In this document: positions 27,698 to 35,902 of the stretch, piece after piece
Position numbering within the stretch: the stretch's first letter is position 1
How the letters are laid out: each line of letters opens with the position of its first letter
Assembly (NCBI GenBank): GCA_035540495.1
Contig: DATLGL010000060.1
Location: 124,001 to 188,000, forward strand
Direction of reading: 5' to 3'
From: DASVEG01 sp035540495
GTDB taxonomy: Bacteria > Actinomycetota > Acidimicrobiia > Acidimicrobiales > CADCTF01
Length of the DNA: 64,000 bases
Position numbers and translations under genes: made by a program
Notes under the pieces: model-generated
The model's database searches: none
Told to the model about the DNA's origin: nothing
What the model saw: only the letters and a program-made list of their open reading frames with translations

Positions 27698-28120
27698 TCA
27701 GAGGTTCGGGAAGAAGATGCCGATCTCGCGCTCGGCCGACTCGGGGCCGTCGCTGCCGTGGACGAGGTTCTCCGTGAAGAGGATCCCGAAGTCGCCGCGG
27801 ATGGTGCCGGGCGCGGCTTCCTTCGGGTTCGTCGTGCCCATCATCGTGCGCACGACCTTCCACGTGTCGCCGGGGCCTTCGAGAACGAGGAGCATCGCCG
27901 GCCCGCGGGTGATGAACTCGACCAGGTCGCCGAAGAACGGCTTGCCCTCGTGCTCGGCGTAGTGCTTCTTCGCCGTCGCCTCGTCGATCGTCCGCAGCTC
28001 GGCGGCGACGATCTTGAGTCCCTTGCGCTCGAAGCGGGCGATGATCTCGCCGACCAGACCACGCTCGACGGCGTCGGGCTTGCAGGCGACGAAGGTGCGG
28101 TCGGTGCTCTCGGTGCTCAC
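27698..28120 (-). CDS. ndk: Nucleoside diphosphate kinase
   Basis: A 140-residue enzyme that balances NTP pools by phosphate transfer through a His. RTFVACKPDAVERGLVGEI opens the fold, and ENLVHGSDGPESAEREI near 115 carries the catalytic His. Length is standard. It lies 12 bases after folC, with the ValRS-like gene above that, matching the common actinobacterial valS-folC-ndk order. Confidence 0.97.
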   Translation of the reverse strand: MSTESTDRTFVACKPDAVERGLVGEIIARFERKGLKIVAAELRTIDEATAKKHYAEHEGKPFFGDLVEFITRGPAMLLVLEGPGDTWKVVRTMMGTTNPKEAAPGTIRGDFGILFTENLVHGSDGPESAEREIGIFFPNL

Positions 28121-28132
28121 GAGGGCGGCAGG

Positions 28133-29428
28133 CTAGCGGTCGCCGAGGACGGCTCTCGCATCGCCGACGACGTAGAGCGAGCCGGTCACCAGGACCCGTC
28201 CCTGCTCGCCGGCGACGTCCCTCGCCTCCCGCACCGCCGACGCGACGGTCGGCGCGACAGCGACGTCGTACCCGGCGTCGTCGGCAGCGGCGGCCACGAC
28301 GTCGGCCGACACCGCGCGAGGCGCGAACGACGGCTCCGTCGCGATCACCGTCTTGATGCGGATCGGATCGAGCGCGCCGAGCAGGTCGGCCGGATCGTGC
28401 GGTGTGAGGAGGCCGACGACCACCGTCCACTCCTCCGCGTCACCGAACTCTTCGACGAGCGTCGCGGCGAGCGCCTCCGCCCCGGGCTGGTTGTGCGCAC
28501 CGTCGACGACGACGAGTGGCGAGCGCCCCATCACCTCGAGGCGTCCCGGTGACGTGGCGGTGGCCAGCGCCTCTTCGACGATCGCGGTCTCGATCGGCTG
28601 GCCGAGGAACGCTTCGACCGCGGCCACGGCCATCGCTGCGTTCTCGCCTTGGAACGCGCCGTGCAACGACAAGAACAGGTCGTCGTACTGCGCGGCCGGT
28701 GTACGGATCGACAAGACGCGGCCGCCGTGCGCGAGGTCGTTCCGAACGCAGGCGAAGTCCTCGTCACGCCGCCACACCTGCGCCGCCGGTGTCGCGTCGA
28801 ATATGGATGCATATGCGGGGTCGGTCTCGCCGAGTACGAGCGTCGAGCCCTCCTTCACGATGCCCGCCTTCTCCCGGGCGATCGCCTCGAGCGTCGGCGC
28901 GAAGTCGAGGTGATCGGCGCCGATGTTGGTGATGACGGCGACGGACCCGTCGACGACGTTGGTCGTGTCCCACGTGCCGAGCATCCCGACCTCCACGACC
29001 GCGGCGTGCACCGCCACGTCGGCGAACCACCGGAACGCGGCCGACGTGATGACGTCGAAGAACGACGGGGCCTCCGTCATGAGCGGCTCGAGATGGGAGA
29101 TCGCTGTCAGCACCTCGGCGAGGTCGTCGTCGGGGATGGGCTCGTCGTTGCGGGCGATGCGCTCGTTGATGCGTTCGAGGTGGGGGCTGGTGAAGGTGCC
29201 GACGTCGATCCCCGCTGCCTGGAGGATCCGGGTGACGATGCGGGCGGTGGACGTCTTGCCGTTCGTGCCCGTGAGATGGATGACCGGATACTGCTTCTGC
29301 GGCTCGGCCATCAACTTCATCAGCTCGTGCATGCGGTCGAGGCTCGGCGGGCGCACCCGACCCGGAAGGCGGATCGTCTCCAGGTTGATCCGGTTGTGAA
29401 GCCAGGCGAGGGCTTCGCCGTAGTCCAT
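28133..29428 (-). CDS. folC: Folylpolyglutamate synthase / dihydrofolate synthase
   Basis: A 431-residue Mur-ligase-type enzyme that adds glutamate to folates. The ATP loop is HLTGTNGKTSTARI near 49. SPHLERINERI near 78 is the omega-loop region. EVGMLGTWDTTNVVD near 135 and VVDGAHNQPGAEAL near 318 are family motifs. I chose ATG 29428. A GTG two codons upstream would give a 4-base overlap with the ValRS-like gene, so coupling is likely either way. Confidence 0.94.
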   Translation of the reverse strand: MDYGEALAWLHNRINLETIRLPGRVRPPSLDRMHELMKLMAEPQKQYPVIHLTGTNGKTSTARIVTRILQAAGIDVGTFTSPHLERINERIARNDEPIPDDDLAEVLTAISHLEPLMTEAPSFFDVITSAAFRWFADVAVHAAVVEVGMLGTWDTTNVVDGSVAVITNIGADHLDFAPTLEAIAREKAGIVKEGSTLVLGETDPAYASIFDATPAAQVWRRDEDFACVRNDLAHGGRVLSIRTPAAQYDDLFLSLHGAFQGENAAMAVAAVEAFLGQPIETAIVEEALATATSPGRLEVMGRSPLVVVDGAHNQPGAEALAATLVEEFGDAEEWTVVVGLLTPHDPADLLGALDPIRIKTVIATEPSFAPRAVSADVVAAAADDAGYDVAVAPTVASAVREARDVAGEQGRVLVTGSLYVVGDARAVLGDR

Positions 29429-29430
29429 GG

Positions 29431-31155
29431 TCACGCTCCGAGGAAGGGGACAGCGAGGGCCTGCACGCGGTCTGCCGCCGACGATGGCACGCCCCCGGTG
29501 AGCGCGGCCACCAGGAGAGCGGCCGCCTGTCCGGGGCCGCCCTCGTCGAGAGCGGCGACGGCGGCTTCGACCGCCGCGAGCGCCGACGAGGTGTCGCTGC
29601 CGGCCGCAGCCGGGGCGTCGTTCTCGTCGACACGGATCGGCGTGTCGAGCGCGGCGACCGCGGCGACCGCGGCGTCGACATCGGTGGCCGCCAGCAGCGC
29701 GAGGCGCGCGGCCCGGCGGTCGGTGCCCGGCGGCGGCACCTCGGTCGCGGGCGAGACGTCGAGCGGCTGCACGACCACGTTCGAGAACGGCGCGTAACCG
29801 GCGAGGCGGAGCCCGAGCGCAAGGGCCGGAAGCGCCCACGACTCGATGGCGCCCGCAGCCACGACGGCAGTGGTCGCACGCGCCGCGGCGACCTGGTCGG
29901 CGGAGATGCGGCCCGGCCAGCCTGCACGGACCAAGGGGGCGAGCGCGGCGACGAACCGCGCGTCGAGTGTGAGCCGCGACGGCTCCAGCTCGCCGAAGCA
30001 CTTGCCGCACGTCGACGGGGCGTCGACGGCGACGGTGACGCGCCGGCAGTCGGTGCATCGAGACACAGGGAGCGGCGTTCCTCCTGGCGTCGAACGGTCG
30101 AGGCACCACGGCCGCCCGCCGGCGAGCACGAGGACCGTGTCGCGCACCGCGGCGGGCACGAAGCTCACCGAGCCGTGCCGGATCGCATCGGCCGCAGCGA
30201 CCTCGAGCTGCGCGACCCGGAGCAGCCAGTGCCAGCCGAGCACCGGGACCGCCACCGACCCGCAGTGACGGCACCGGTCGACGCTCTCCGTGCCGTCGAT
30301 GGTGTCGACGACGGCGCCCTCCGCCTGCAGCAGGGCGGTGGCGGCCCGGCGCGCGGCGAACCTCGACAGCCCGGCGAGGGGGCCCTCGCCACGCACGACA
30401 CCGTCTCGACCGAGGACCCGAATCGGGACGAAGCCGTGGAGCTCCGCGAGCTCGAACGCCGACGCGTCATGCGCAGGCACGAGCAGCCGTGGCTCGACGC
30501 ACCCTGGCTCCTCGACGACGGGCACCTCACGTTCGACGAGCGGGACGACGACATCACGCCCGGCCGCAGGATGCCCGACGGGCACCGCGACGCCGACCGT
30601 GCCGTCGACGAGCTCCGGCGCGGTCACCTCGACGACGAGGTCCGCGTCGACGGCGACCCGCAGCACCTCGACCTCGAGGTGACCGGCCACGGCGTCCGGG
30701 CCTTCGATAACGGTCGCACAGCTCGGACAGAACGGCGCGACGATGCGCGCCACGTCGATCAGTCCCTCCTCGTGGAGGCGGACGAACGCGATCGCCGCGG
30801 CCTCACGCGCCGCAGGCGACGCCCCGCCCTCGTCGAGCTCGGCGGTGACGCCCAGGGCATCGAGCTGCTCGGCGGCTGCGCGGCGGCGAGACGCGTCGAA
30901 GGCATGCACGGCCTCGGCCAGCTCCTGGGGCGGCAGCGTCGAGCGATCGTGGCCGGTGCGGACGAGGTCGCGGTCGAAGGCGAGGCGGCCGCCGAGGTCG
31001 CCGGTCAGCGTCTGCAGAACGAGCGATGCCGGACGACCCGCGGCCCACCGCCGGCGAGCCAGAGCATCGGCCGCGACGGCAGCGGAGAGGTCCGCGTACC
31101 CGAGGCCGGCGGCGACCGGCAGCGGGCTGGTGATCAGGCGAAGGGCGTCGGGCAC
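29431..31155 (-). CDS. Degenerate valyl-tRNA synthetase-like protein, catalytic motifs lost
   Basis: A 574-residue protein in the position valS holds in related genomes. Its order of segments follows ValRS: FVRLHEEGLI (near 127) then CPSC (near 141), CRHCGSVAVPVLGWHWLLRV (near 293) corresponding to the C..C..IEP.LS.QWFV segment, GRPWCLDRSTPGGTPLPV (near 345) corresponding to RDWCISRQLWWGHRIP, two more CxxC pairs, and GYAPFSNVVVQPLDV (near 460). The HIGH and KMSKS signatures are absent, the insert and C-terminal anticodon and coiled-coil domains are missing (ValRS is usually about 850-950 residues), and the reading frame is intact. It is probably a non-catalytic paralogue. An authentic valS should exist elsewhere. 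Confidence 0.75.
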   Translation of the reverse strand: MPDALRLITSPLPVAAGLGYADLSAAVAADALARRRWAAGRPASLVLQTLTGDLGGRLAFDRDLVRTGHDRSTLPPQELAEAVHAFDASRRRAAAEQLDALGVTAELDEGGASPAAREAAAIAFVRLHEEGLIDVARIVAPFCPSCATVIEGPDAVAGHLEVEVLRVAVDADLVVEVTAPELVDGTVGVAVPVGHPAAGRDVVVPLVEREVPVVEEPGCVEPRLLVPAHDASAFELAELHGFVPIRVLGRDGVVRGEGPLAGLSRFAARRAATALLQAEGAVVDTIDGTESVDRCRHCGSVAVPVLGWHWLLRVAQLEVAAADAIRHGSVSFVPAAVRDTVLVLAGGRPWCLDRSTPGGTPLPVSRCTDCRRVTVAVDAPSTCGKCFGELEPSRLTLDARFVAALAPLVRAGWPGRISADQVAAARATTAVVAAGAIESWALPALALGLRLAGYAPFSNVVVQPLDVSPATEVPPPGTDRRAARLALLAATDVDAAVAAVAALDTPIRVDENDAPAAAGSDTSSALAAVEAAVAALDEGGPGQAAALLVAALTGGVPSSAADRVQALAVPFLGA

Positions 31156-31176
31156 GACGCCCCGATCATGGCCGAA

Positions 31177-31770
31177 CTACGCGACCTTGGCCGCGAGACC
31201 GTTGGTCCGCGACTGAGCCGTCTCAGCCAGCTCGACCGCGCGCTCGCGAGCCTGGCGAGCGGCCTGCTCGACCTTCGGACGAGCGATGTCGACTGCGTGC
31301 TCGACGCGCGGGCGGGCGGCATCGACCGCGGCTTCGACGCGCGGCTTCGCGGCCTCGGCCGCCTCGCGGGCCTTCTCGGCTGCGGTCCGGGCCGCGAGCT
31401 CCACCTTCGGGCGCGCGACCTCGACCGCGTGCTCGACCCTGGGCACCGCCTCGGCCTTGGCCGTCTCGGCGAAGGATGCCGCGACCTCGAGGGCGTGTTC
31501 GAGCGCGGGGCGGGCCGCCTTGGCCGCCTCCATCAAACCCGCGGTCGTGAGGCCGGCGGAGACCTTCATGCGGGCCTTCGCCTTGCGCTTCTTGTCGCGC
31601 CGGTCGAGCACGAAGCCGACCACGGCACCGACGGCGGCGGCTTCCCCGGCGGCCTTCATCGCCTTCTGCGCGATCAACTCGCCCGGATCGTCCTTCCGGA
31701 ACGACTGGACGGCGCCTGCGGCACCTCCGGCTGCACCAGCGACGAGGGCGAGTTTCACGAGCTTCCGCAT
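31177..31770 (-). CDS. Ala-rich protein with amphipathic helical repeats
   Basis: A 197-residue protein. The N-terminus has a weak hydrophobic, Gly/Ala-rich segment (KLALVAGAAGGAAGAV) and a second near 45 (AVGAVVGFVLDRR), followed by a very basic patch KKRKAKARMK. Residues about 80-190 repeat an 11-residue-like unit of the form [AE]xARP[KR]VExA, for example RVEHAVEVARPKVELAART and RVEHAVDIARPKVEQAARQ. This resembles apolipoprotein- or LEA-like amphipathic helices that lie on membranes. It is the gene after clpX. No family name can be given. Confidence 0.6.
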   Translation of the reverse strand: MRKLVKLALVAGAAGGAAGAVQSFRKDDPGELIAQKAMKAAGEAAAVGAVVGFVLDRRDKKRKAKARMKVSAGLTTAGLMEAAKAARPALEHALEVAASFAETAKAEAVPRVEHAVEVARPKVELAARTAAEKAREAAEAAKPRVEAAVDAARPRVEHAVDIARPKVEQAARQARERAVELAETAQSRTNGLAAKVA

Positions 31771-31781
31771 GTCACGACGCT

Positions 31782-31802
31782 ACCCACGTTCACGTCGTGG
31801 GT
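31782..31802 (-). terminator. Hairpin after clpX
   Basis: A 7-base stem (ACCCACG with CGTGGGT) and 7-base loop lie 14 bases beyond the clpX stop in the direction of transcription and before the Ala-rich gene. The position fits a terminator; the stem is short and has no T-run. Confidence 0.4.
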
Positions 31803-31815
31803 CACGTGGGCGGAG

Positions 31816-33090
31816 CTACGACGCGGCGCGGCGGGGACGTTCGGACTTCGGCGGACCGAGCTCGCTGCGGGGAACGAGCGTCGGGTTGACCCGCTCGAGC
31901 ACGACCGAGCGGTCGATCACGCACTTGCCGATGTCGGTGCGGCTCGGCAGGTCGTACATCACGTCGAGCAGCACCTCCTCGAGGATCGCCCGCAGCCCCC
32001 GGGCGCCGGTGCCTCGCAGCTGGGCCTGCTCGGCCACTGCGGACAGAGCATCGTCGGCGAACTCGAGCTCGATGCTGTCGAGGGCGAACATCTTCTTGTA
32101 CTGCTTCACGAGCGCGTGCTTCGGCTCGACGAGGATCTTGATCAGCGCCTCTTCGTCGAGCTGGTCGACGGTCGCGATCACTGGAAGGCGGCCGACGAAC
32201 TCGGGGATGAGGCCGAACTTCAGCAGGTCTTCGGGGGTGACGTGGGAGAGGATCTCGCCGAGGTCGACACCCGCCTCGTCGGCTGCGGTTCGGAACCCGA
32301 TCGACTTCCGTCCGACGCGGTTCTCGATGAGGTGGTCGAGGCCGGCGAAGGCGCCACCGCAGATGAACAGGATGTTCGTCGTGTCGATCTGGATGAACTC
32401 CTGGTGGGGGTGCTTGCGCCCGCCCTGCGGCGGCACGGAGGCGGTCGTGCCCTCGAGGATCTTCAGGAGCGCCTGCTGCACGCCCTCACCCGACACGTCA
32501 CGAGTGATCGACGGGTTCTCGCTCTTGCGGGCGATCTTGTCGATCTCGTCGATGTAGATGATCCCGGTCTCGGCCTTCTTGACGTCGTAGTCGGCGGCCT
32601 GGATCAGCTTGAGGAGGATGTTCTCGACGTCTTCGCCGACGTAGCCGGCTTCGGTGAGCGCGGTCGCGTCGGCGATCGCGAACGGCACGTTGAGCATCCG
32701 CGCGAGGGTCTGCGCGAGGTGCGTCTTGCCGCAGCCGGTCGGGCCGAGCAGGAGGATGTTCGACTTCGCGAGCTCGATGTCGTTGTCGTTCGCGCCCGCC
32801 TGCACCCGCTTGTAGTGGTTGTAGACGGCGACCGAGAGGATCTTCTTCGCCCGTTCCTGGCCGACGACGTAGTCGTTCAGGAAGGTGTAGATCTCCTTCG
32901 GCTTCGGCAGGTCGTCGAAGCGGACCTCGCTGTCGCCGGCGAGCTCCTCCTCGATGATGTCGTTGCACAGGTCGATGCACTCATCGCAGATGTAGACGCC
33001 GGGCCCGGCGATGAGCTTCTTGACCTGCTTCTGCGACTTGCCGCAGAAGGAGCACTTGACGAGGTCGCCCCCGTCTCCGAACTTGGCCAT
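31816..33090 (-). CDS. clpX: ATP-dependent Clp protease ATP-binding subunit ClpX
   Basis: A 424-residue AAA+ unfoldase. An N-terminal zinc-binding domain (CSFCGKSQ near 14, CDECIDLC near 35) is followed by Walker A LLGPTGCGKTHLA near 110, the pore loop EAGYVGEDVE near 143 and Walker B GIIYIDEIDKI near 175. ClpX feeds unfolded substrates to ClpP. clpP lies 45 bases upstream on the same strand, and tig above that. Confidence 0.97.
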   Translation of the reverse strand: MAKFGDGGDLVKCSFCGKSQKQVKKLIAGPGVYICDECIDLCNDIIEEELAGDSEVRFDDLPKPKEIYTFLNDYVVGQERAKKILSVAVYNHYKRVQAGANDNDIELAKSNILLLGPTGCGKTHLAQTLARMLNVPFAIADATALTEAGYVGEDVENILLKLIQAADYDVKKAETGIIYIDEIDKIARKSENPSITRDVSGEGVQQALLKILEGTTASVPPQGGRKHPHQEFIQIDTTNILFICGGAFAGLDHLIENRVGRKSIGFRTAADEAGVDLGEILSHVTPEDLLKFGLIPEFVGRLPVIATVDQLDEEALIKILVEPKHALVKQYKKMFALDSIELEFADDALSAVAEQAQLRGTGARGLRAILEEVLLDVMYDLPSRTDIGKCVIDRSVVLERVNPTLVPRSELGPPKSERPRRAAS

Positions 33091-33135
33091 TGCGCTTCGA
33101 GTCCCCCTCGATCCCTCGGCTCGTTCCCTCGTCGC

Positions 33136-33753
33136 TTACGCGACGCCCTTGGCGGGCGGAACGGCGGCCAGGTCCTTGTTCGAGATCACCTCGTCGATGA
33201 TGCCGTACTCGAGGGCCTCTTGCGCGCTCATGTAGAAATCTCGATCGGTGTCCTTCGAGACCCGTTCCATCGGCTGGCCGGTGTGGTGGCTCAGGATCTT
33301 GTCGATCTCTTCGCGCATGCGGAGGATCTCGCGGGCCTGGATCTCGATGTCGGACGCCTGGCCGGCGACGCCGCCGTAGGGCTGGTGGAGCATGATCCGG
33401 CTGTGCGGGAGGGCGAGCCGCTTGCCCTTGGTGCCCGCGCTGAGCAGGACCGCCGCGGCCGACGCGGCTTGGCCGATGCAGACGACCTGGATGTCGTTCT
33501 GGACGAACTGCATCGTGTCGTAGATCGCGAACAGCGCCGTGATCTCACCGCCGGGCGAGTTCACGTAGAGCTGGATGTCCTTGTCCGCGTTCTTGAACTG
33601 CAGATAGAGCATCTGCGTGATGATCAGCGACGCCACGGTGTCGTTGATGGGCGTCTGGAGCATGATGATGTGCTCCTCGAGCATCCTCGAGAAGAGGTCG
33701 TAGCCCTTGGTGCCCCGGCTGGTCTCTTCCCAGACGTTGGGGACGTAGGTCAC
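33136..33753 (-). CDS. clpP: ATP-dependent Clp protease proteolytic subunit
   Basis: A 205-residue serine protease. The catalytic Ser lies in CIGQAASAAAVLLSAG near 96, His in HSRIMLHQPYGG near 122, and Asp in DTDRDFYMSA near 172. The start GTG overlaps the stop of tig by 4 bases. Many Actinobacteria carry tandem clpP1-clpP2; only one copy is here, so a second copy may lie elsewhere. Confidence 0.96.
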   Translation of the reverse strand: MTYVPNVWEETSRGTKGYDLFSRMLEEHIIMLQTPINDTVASLIITQMLYLQFKNADKDIQLYVNSPGGEITALFAIYDTMQFVQNDIQVVCIGQAASAAAVLLSAGTKGKRLALPHSRIMLHQPYGGVAGQASDIEIQAREILRMREEIDKILSHHTGQPMERVSKDTDRDFYMSAQEALEYGIIDEVISNKDLAAVPPAKGVA

Positions 33754-35111
33754 TCGGTCTCGCTTTCTGCCGAGGCGTCGTCAGCGACGTCGGCGGTGTC
33801 AGCAGCGGGGGTCGGCTCGAGGTCGGCGCGGTCGATCGCGTTGCCCTCTTCGTCGACGATCTCGACGTGCTCCATGAGCCACCCCAGGGCCTTCGCCTTC
33901 CGGATGTCCGAGCGTACCGCGGGCATCTGATCTGCACGCTCGAGTTGTTGACGCACGTCGAGCGCGTTCGTGTTCATCTGCTCGGCGAGCTTCGCGATCT
34001 CGTTGTCGACGTCTTCCTCGCCGGCCTCGATGGCCTCGCCGTCCGCGACGGCACGCAGCGCGAGGTCGGCCTTCACGCTCTCGGTCGCACCCTTGCGGAG
34101 GTCGTCGACGAACTCCTCCTGACCCTGCCCGGTGGCCTGCAGGTACTGGCTGAGCGACACACCCTGGTGCTCCAGACGGTGGGCGACGTCGTGCAGGCGG
34201 CGCTCCATCTCGGCGTTCACGAGCGCGTCGGGGACGTCGTCTTCCACCAGCTCGACGAGAGCCTTCACCACCTCGTCGCGAAGCTGGAGGTTCGCCTGCA
34301 TCTTCTTGACCTCGCCCATGCGGCGGCGAAGGTCGTCGGTGAGCTCGGCGACCGTCTCGAACTCGCTGGCCTCGCTGGCCCACTCGTCGGTGACCTCGGG
34401 GAGGATCATCTCCTTGATGTCCTTCACCACGATCTTGAGCTGGACGGTCTCGTCGCCGATCGCGGCGTCGAACTCGAGGATGTCGCCGGTGCTGGCGCCG
34501 CGGAGGTTGTCGTCGACCTCGGGGAGGATGCCGCCGCTGCCGACCTCGTAGAGGTAGTCGTCGGCGGTGAGGGCGGCGACGGGCTCACCGTCTTGCGAGC
34601 CGCTGATGTCGAACGTGACGTGGTCACCGTCCTGCGCGGGACGCTCGACCTCCTTCAGCTCGCCGAACGGCTGGCGGAGGCGGTCGATCTGGCGCTGCAG
34701 CTCCTCGTCGGTGACCTCCGGCGACGGGATCGTCACCCGCAGCCCCTGGTAGCCGGCGAGCTGGAGCTGGGGACGGACCTCGACCACGGCGTCGAACTGG
34801 ACCGGGCCCTCTTCCTCGCCACCGGTGATGTCGATGTCCGGCGGGGCGATGGCGTCGATCTCGGTCTGACGCACCGCCTCGGCGTAGAACTCCGGGAGCG
34901 CGTCGCGCATCGTCTCCTGCCGGACACCCGCCTTCCCCATGCGCGACTCGAGCAACCGGCGGGGCGCCTTGCCCGGCCGGAAGCCGGGGATGCGGACCTC
35001 GCGGGCGATGCGGCGCAGCGTCGCGTCGACGCGCTTCTCGAACTCCTGCTCGTCGACTTCTACCGAGAGCTTGACCTTGTTGCCCTCGAGGGGCTCGACG
35101 GTGGCCTTCAT
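33750..35111 (-). CDS. tig: Trigger factor (ribosome-associated chaperone and prolyl isomerase)
   Basis: A 453-residue protein in three domains. The N-terminal ribosome-binding domain has IPGFRPGKAPRRLLESR near 40. A PPIase (FKBP-like) domain covers about 155-240 (DGDHVTFDISGSQDG near 160). A helical C-terminal domain forms the chaperone cradle. The tail after residue 430 is acidic and disordered. It is the first gene of the tig-clpP-clpX transcript. Confidence 0.95.
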   Translation of the reverse strand: MKATVEPLEGNKVKLSVEVDEQEFEKRVDATLRRIAREVRIPGFRPGKAPRRLLESRMGKAGVRQETMRDALPEFYAEAVRQTEIDAIAPPDIDITGGEEEGPVQFDAVVEVRPQLQLAGYQGLRVTIPSPEVTDEELQRQIDRLRQPFGELKEVERPAQDGDHVTFDISGSQDGEPVAALTADDYLYEVGSGGILPEVDDNLRGASTGDILEFDAAIGDETVQLKIVVKDIKEMILPEVTDEWASEASEFETVAELTDDLRRRMGEVKKMQANLQLRDEVVKALVELVEDDVPDALVNAEMERRLHDVAHRLEHQGVSLSQYLQATGQGQEEFVDDLRKGATESVKADLALRAVADGEAIEAGEEDVDNEIAKLAEQMNTNALDVRQQLERADQMPAVRSDIRKAKALGWLMEHVEIVDEEGNAIDRADLEPTPAADTADVADDASAESETE

Positions 35112-35175
35112 GACGGCGGCGAAGTCTACCGGTGGTCTGCGACTACCCCCGGATGGTCGTCGCTCGGACGCGACT

Positions 35176-35214
35176 GGAGGCGGTCTGTGGTCTCGGGGAC
35201 CGCAAACCGCCTCC
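35176..35214 (-). terminator. Hairpin after hsp20
   Basis: Two 17-base arms (35176-35192 and 35198-35214) pair with two mismatches that would be G-U pairs on one of the two strands, around a 5-base loop. It lies 21 bases past the hsp20 stop in the direction of transcription and upstream of tig, so it most likely ends the hsp20 transcript. Confidence 0.6.
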
Positions 35215-35235
35215 GGACAGCAGGTGTGTCGGGGA

Positions 35236-35661
35236 TCAGCTGGTGATGGCCGCCGGTTCGTTCGTGCCCACGGCGATCTCGACCTTGCGGGGCTTCGCCT
35301 GCTCGGCCACCGGGACCGTCAGCGTGAGGACGCCGTTGTGGTAGCGGGCTTCGATCCGCTCGGCGTCGAGGCCTTCGCCGAGGAAGAGCTGGCGGCTGAA
35401 GTGGCCGTGCGGCCGCTCGGCGAGAAGGACCTGGTCGCCCTCCTGACGCTCCCACGTCCGGGACGCGTTGATCGTGAGGACGTTCTTCTCGACGGTGAGG
35501 TCGACCGACGACGGATCGACGCCGGGGAGGTCGACGTTCACGTAGTAGCGGTCGCCCTGGCGCCACGCGTCGAGGGGCATGTGCGCGTTGCGGGTGGCGG
35601 CGCGGGAGAGACGGTCGAACTCCCGCTCGAACTCACGGAAGGGATCGAACCGAAGCAGCAT
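35236..35661 (-). CDS. Hsp20/alpha-crystallin family small heat shock protein
   Basis: A 141-residue chaperone. It opens MLLRFDPFREFEREFDRL and has the alpha-crystallin domain with VNVDLPGVDPSSVDLTVEKN near 42 and ARYHNGVLTLTVPVAE near 108, the conserved xGVLxxxxP-type signature. It prevents aggregation of unfolded proteins. I chose the ATG at 35661, which has a purine-rich stretch (GGAGACAGAGAAGAG) just upstream. A promoter and HspR-like site lie above it. Confidence 0.93.
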   Translation of the reverse strand: MLLRFDPFREFEREFDRLSRAATRNAHMPLDAWRQGDRYYVNVDLPGVDPSSVDLTVEKNVLTINASRTWERQEGDQVLLAERPHGHFSRQLFLGEGLDAERIEARYHNGVLTLTVPVAEQAKPRKVEIAVGTNEPAAITS

Positions 35662-35699
35662 CTCTTCTCTGTCTCCTTGTTCAAGAGGGTGTCGCTTTA

Positions 35700-35749
35700 C
35701 TTGACAACAAGACACTCATATTTATTCCACCGTTGGTGCGCATTGTCAA
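35700..35749 (-). promoter_or_regulatory. hsp20 promoter with HspR-like (HAIR) inverted repeat
   Basis: On the minus strand, TTGACA at 35749-35744 is a perfect -35 box, and 17 bases on the AT-rich AATAAATA can serve as -10. On the plus strand, 35700-35720 reads CTTGACA-N7-ACTCATA, matching 10 of 14 positions of the HspR operator CTTGAGT-N7-ACTCAAG with the exact 7-base spacing. The site lies just downstream of the -10, a good place for repression. This AT-rich patch stands out in the window. Confidence 0.5.
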
Positions 35750-35770
35750 CGGCCCCGTACGCTTCCGCCC

Positions 35771-35902
35771 ATGGGTAGAGGAGCACTCTCGAAGGTGCGC
35801 TGGAAGAACGACCGGATCCGCAAGAAGAAGGCCCGCGACAAGCGCAAGGCTCAGCCGTCGGGCGAAGGCGGCGCCGCCGCGGCCACGGAGTCGAACAGCT
35901 GA
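35771..35902 (+). CDS. Small basic protein of 43 residues
   Basis: The protein starts MGRGALSKVRWKNDRIRKKK and continues with Lys/Arg-rich sequence, then a Gly/Ala/Glu tail. The first 28 residues are strongly basic, compatible with RNA or ribosome binding. Its stop TGA overlaps the CTG from which the following enoyl-CoA hydratase appears to start, so the two may be coupled. I recognise no family. Support comes from codon use and its placement directly upstream of a coding gene. Confidence 0.6.
   Translation: MGRGALSKVRWKNDRIRKKKARDKRKAQPSGEGGAAAATESNS

Noticed and set aside
30175..33930. A 1,251-codon open frame on the plus strand
   Set aside because: It lies wholly antisense to the ValRS-like gene, the Ala-rich gene, clpX and clpP, and its composition (Asp/Arg/Leu/Val runs) is that of a shadow frame.
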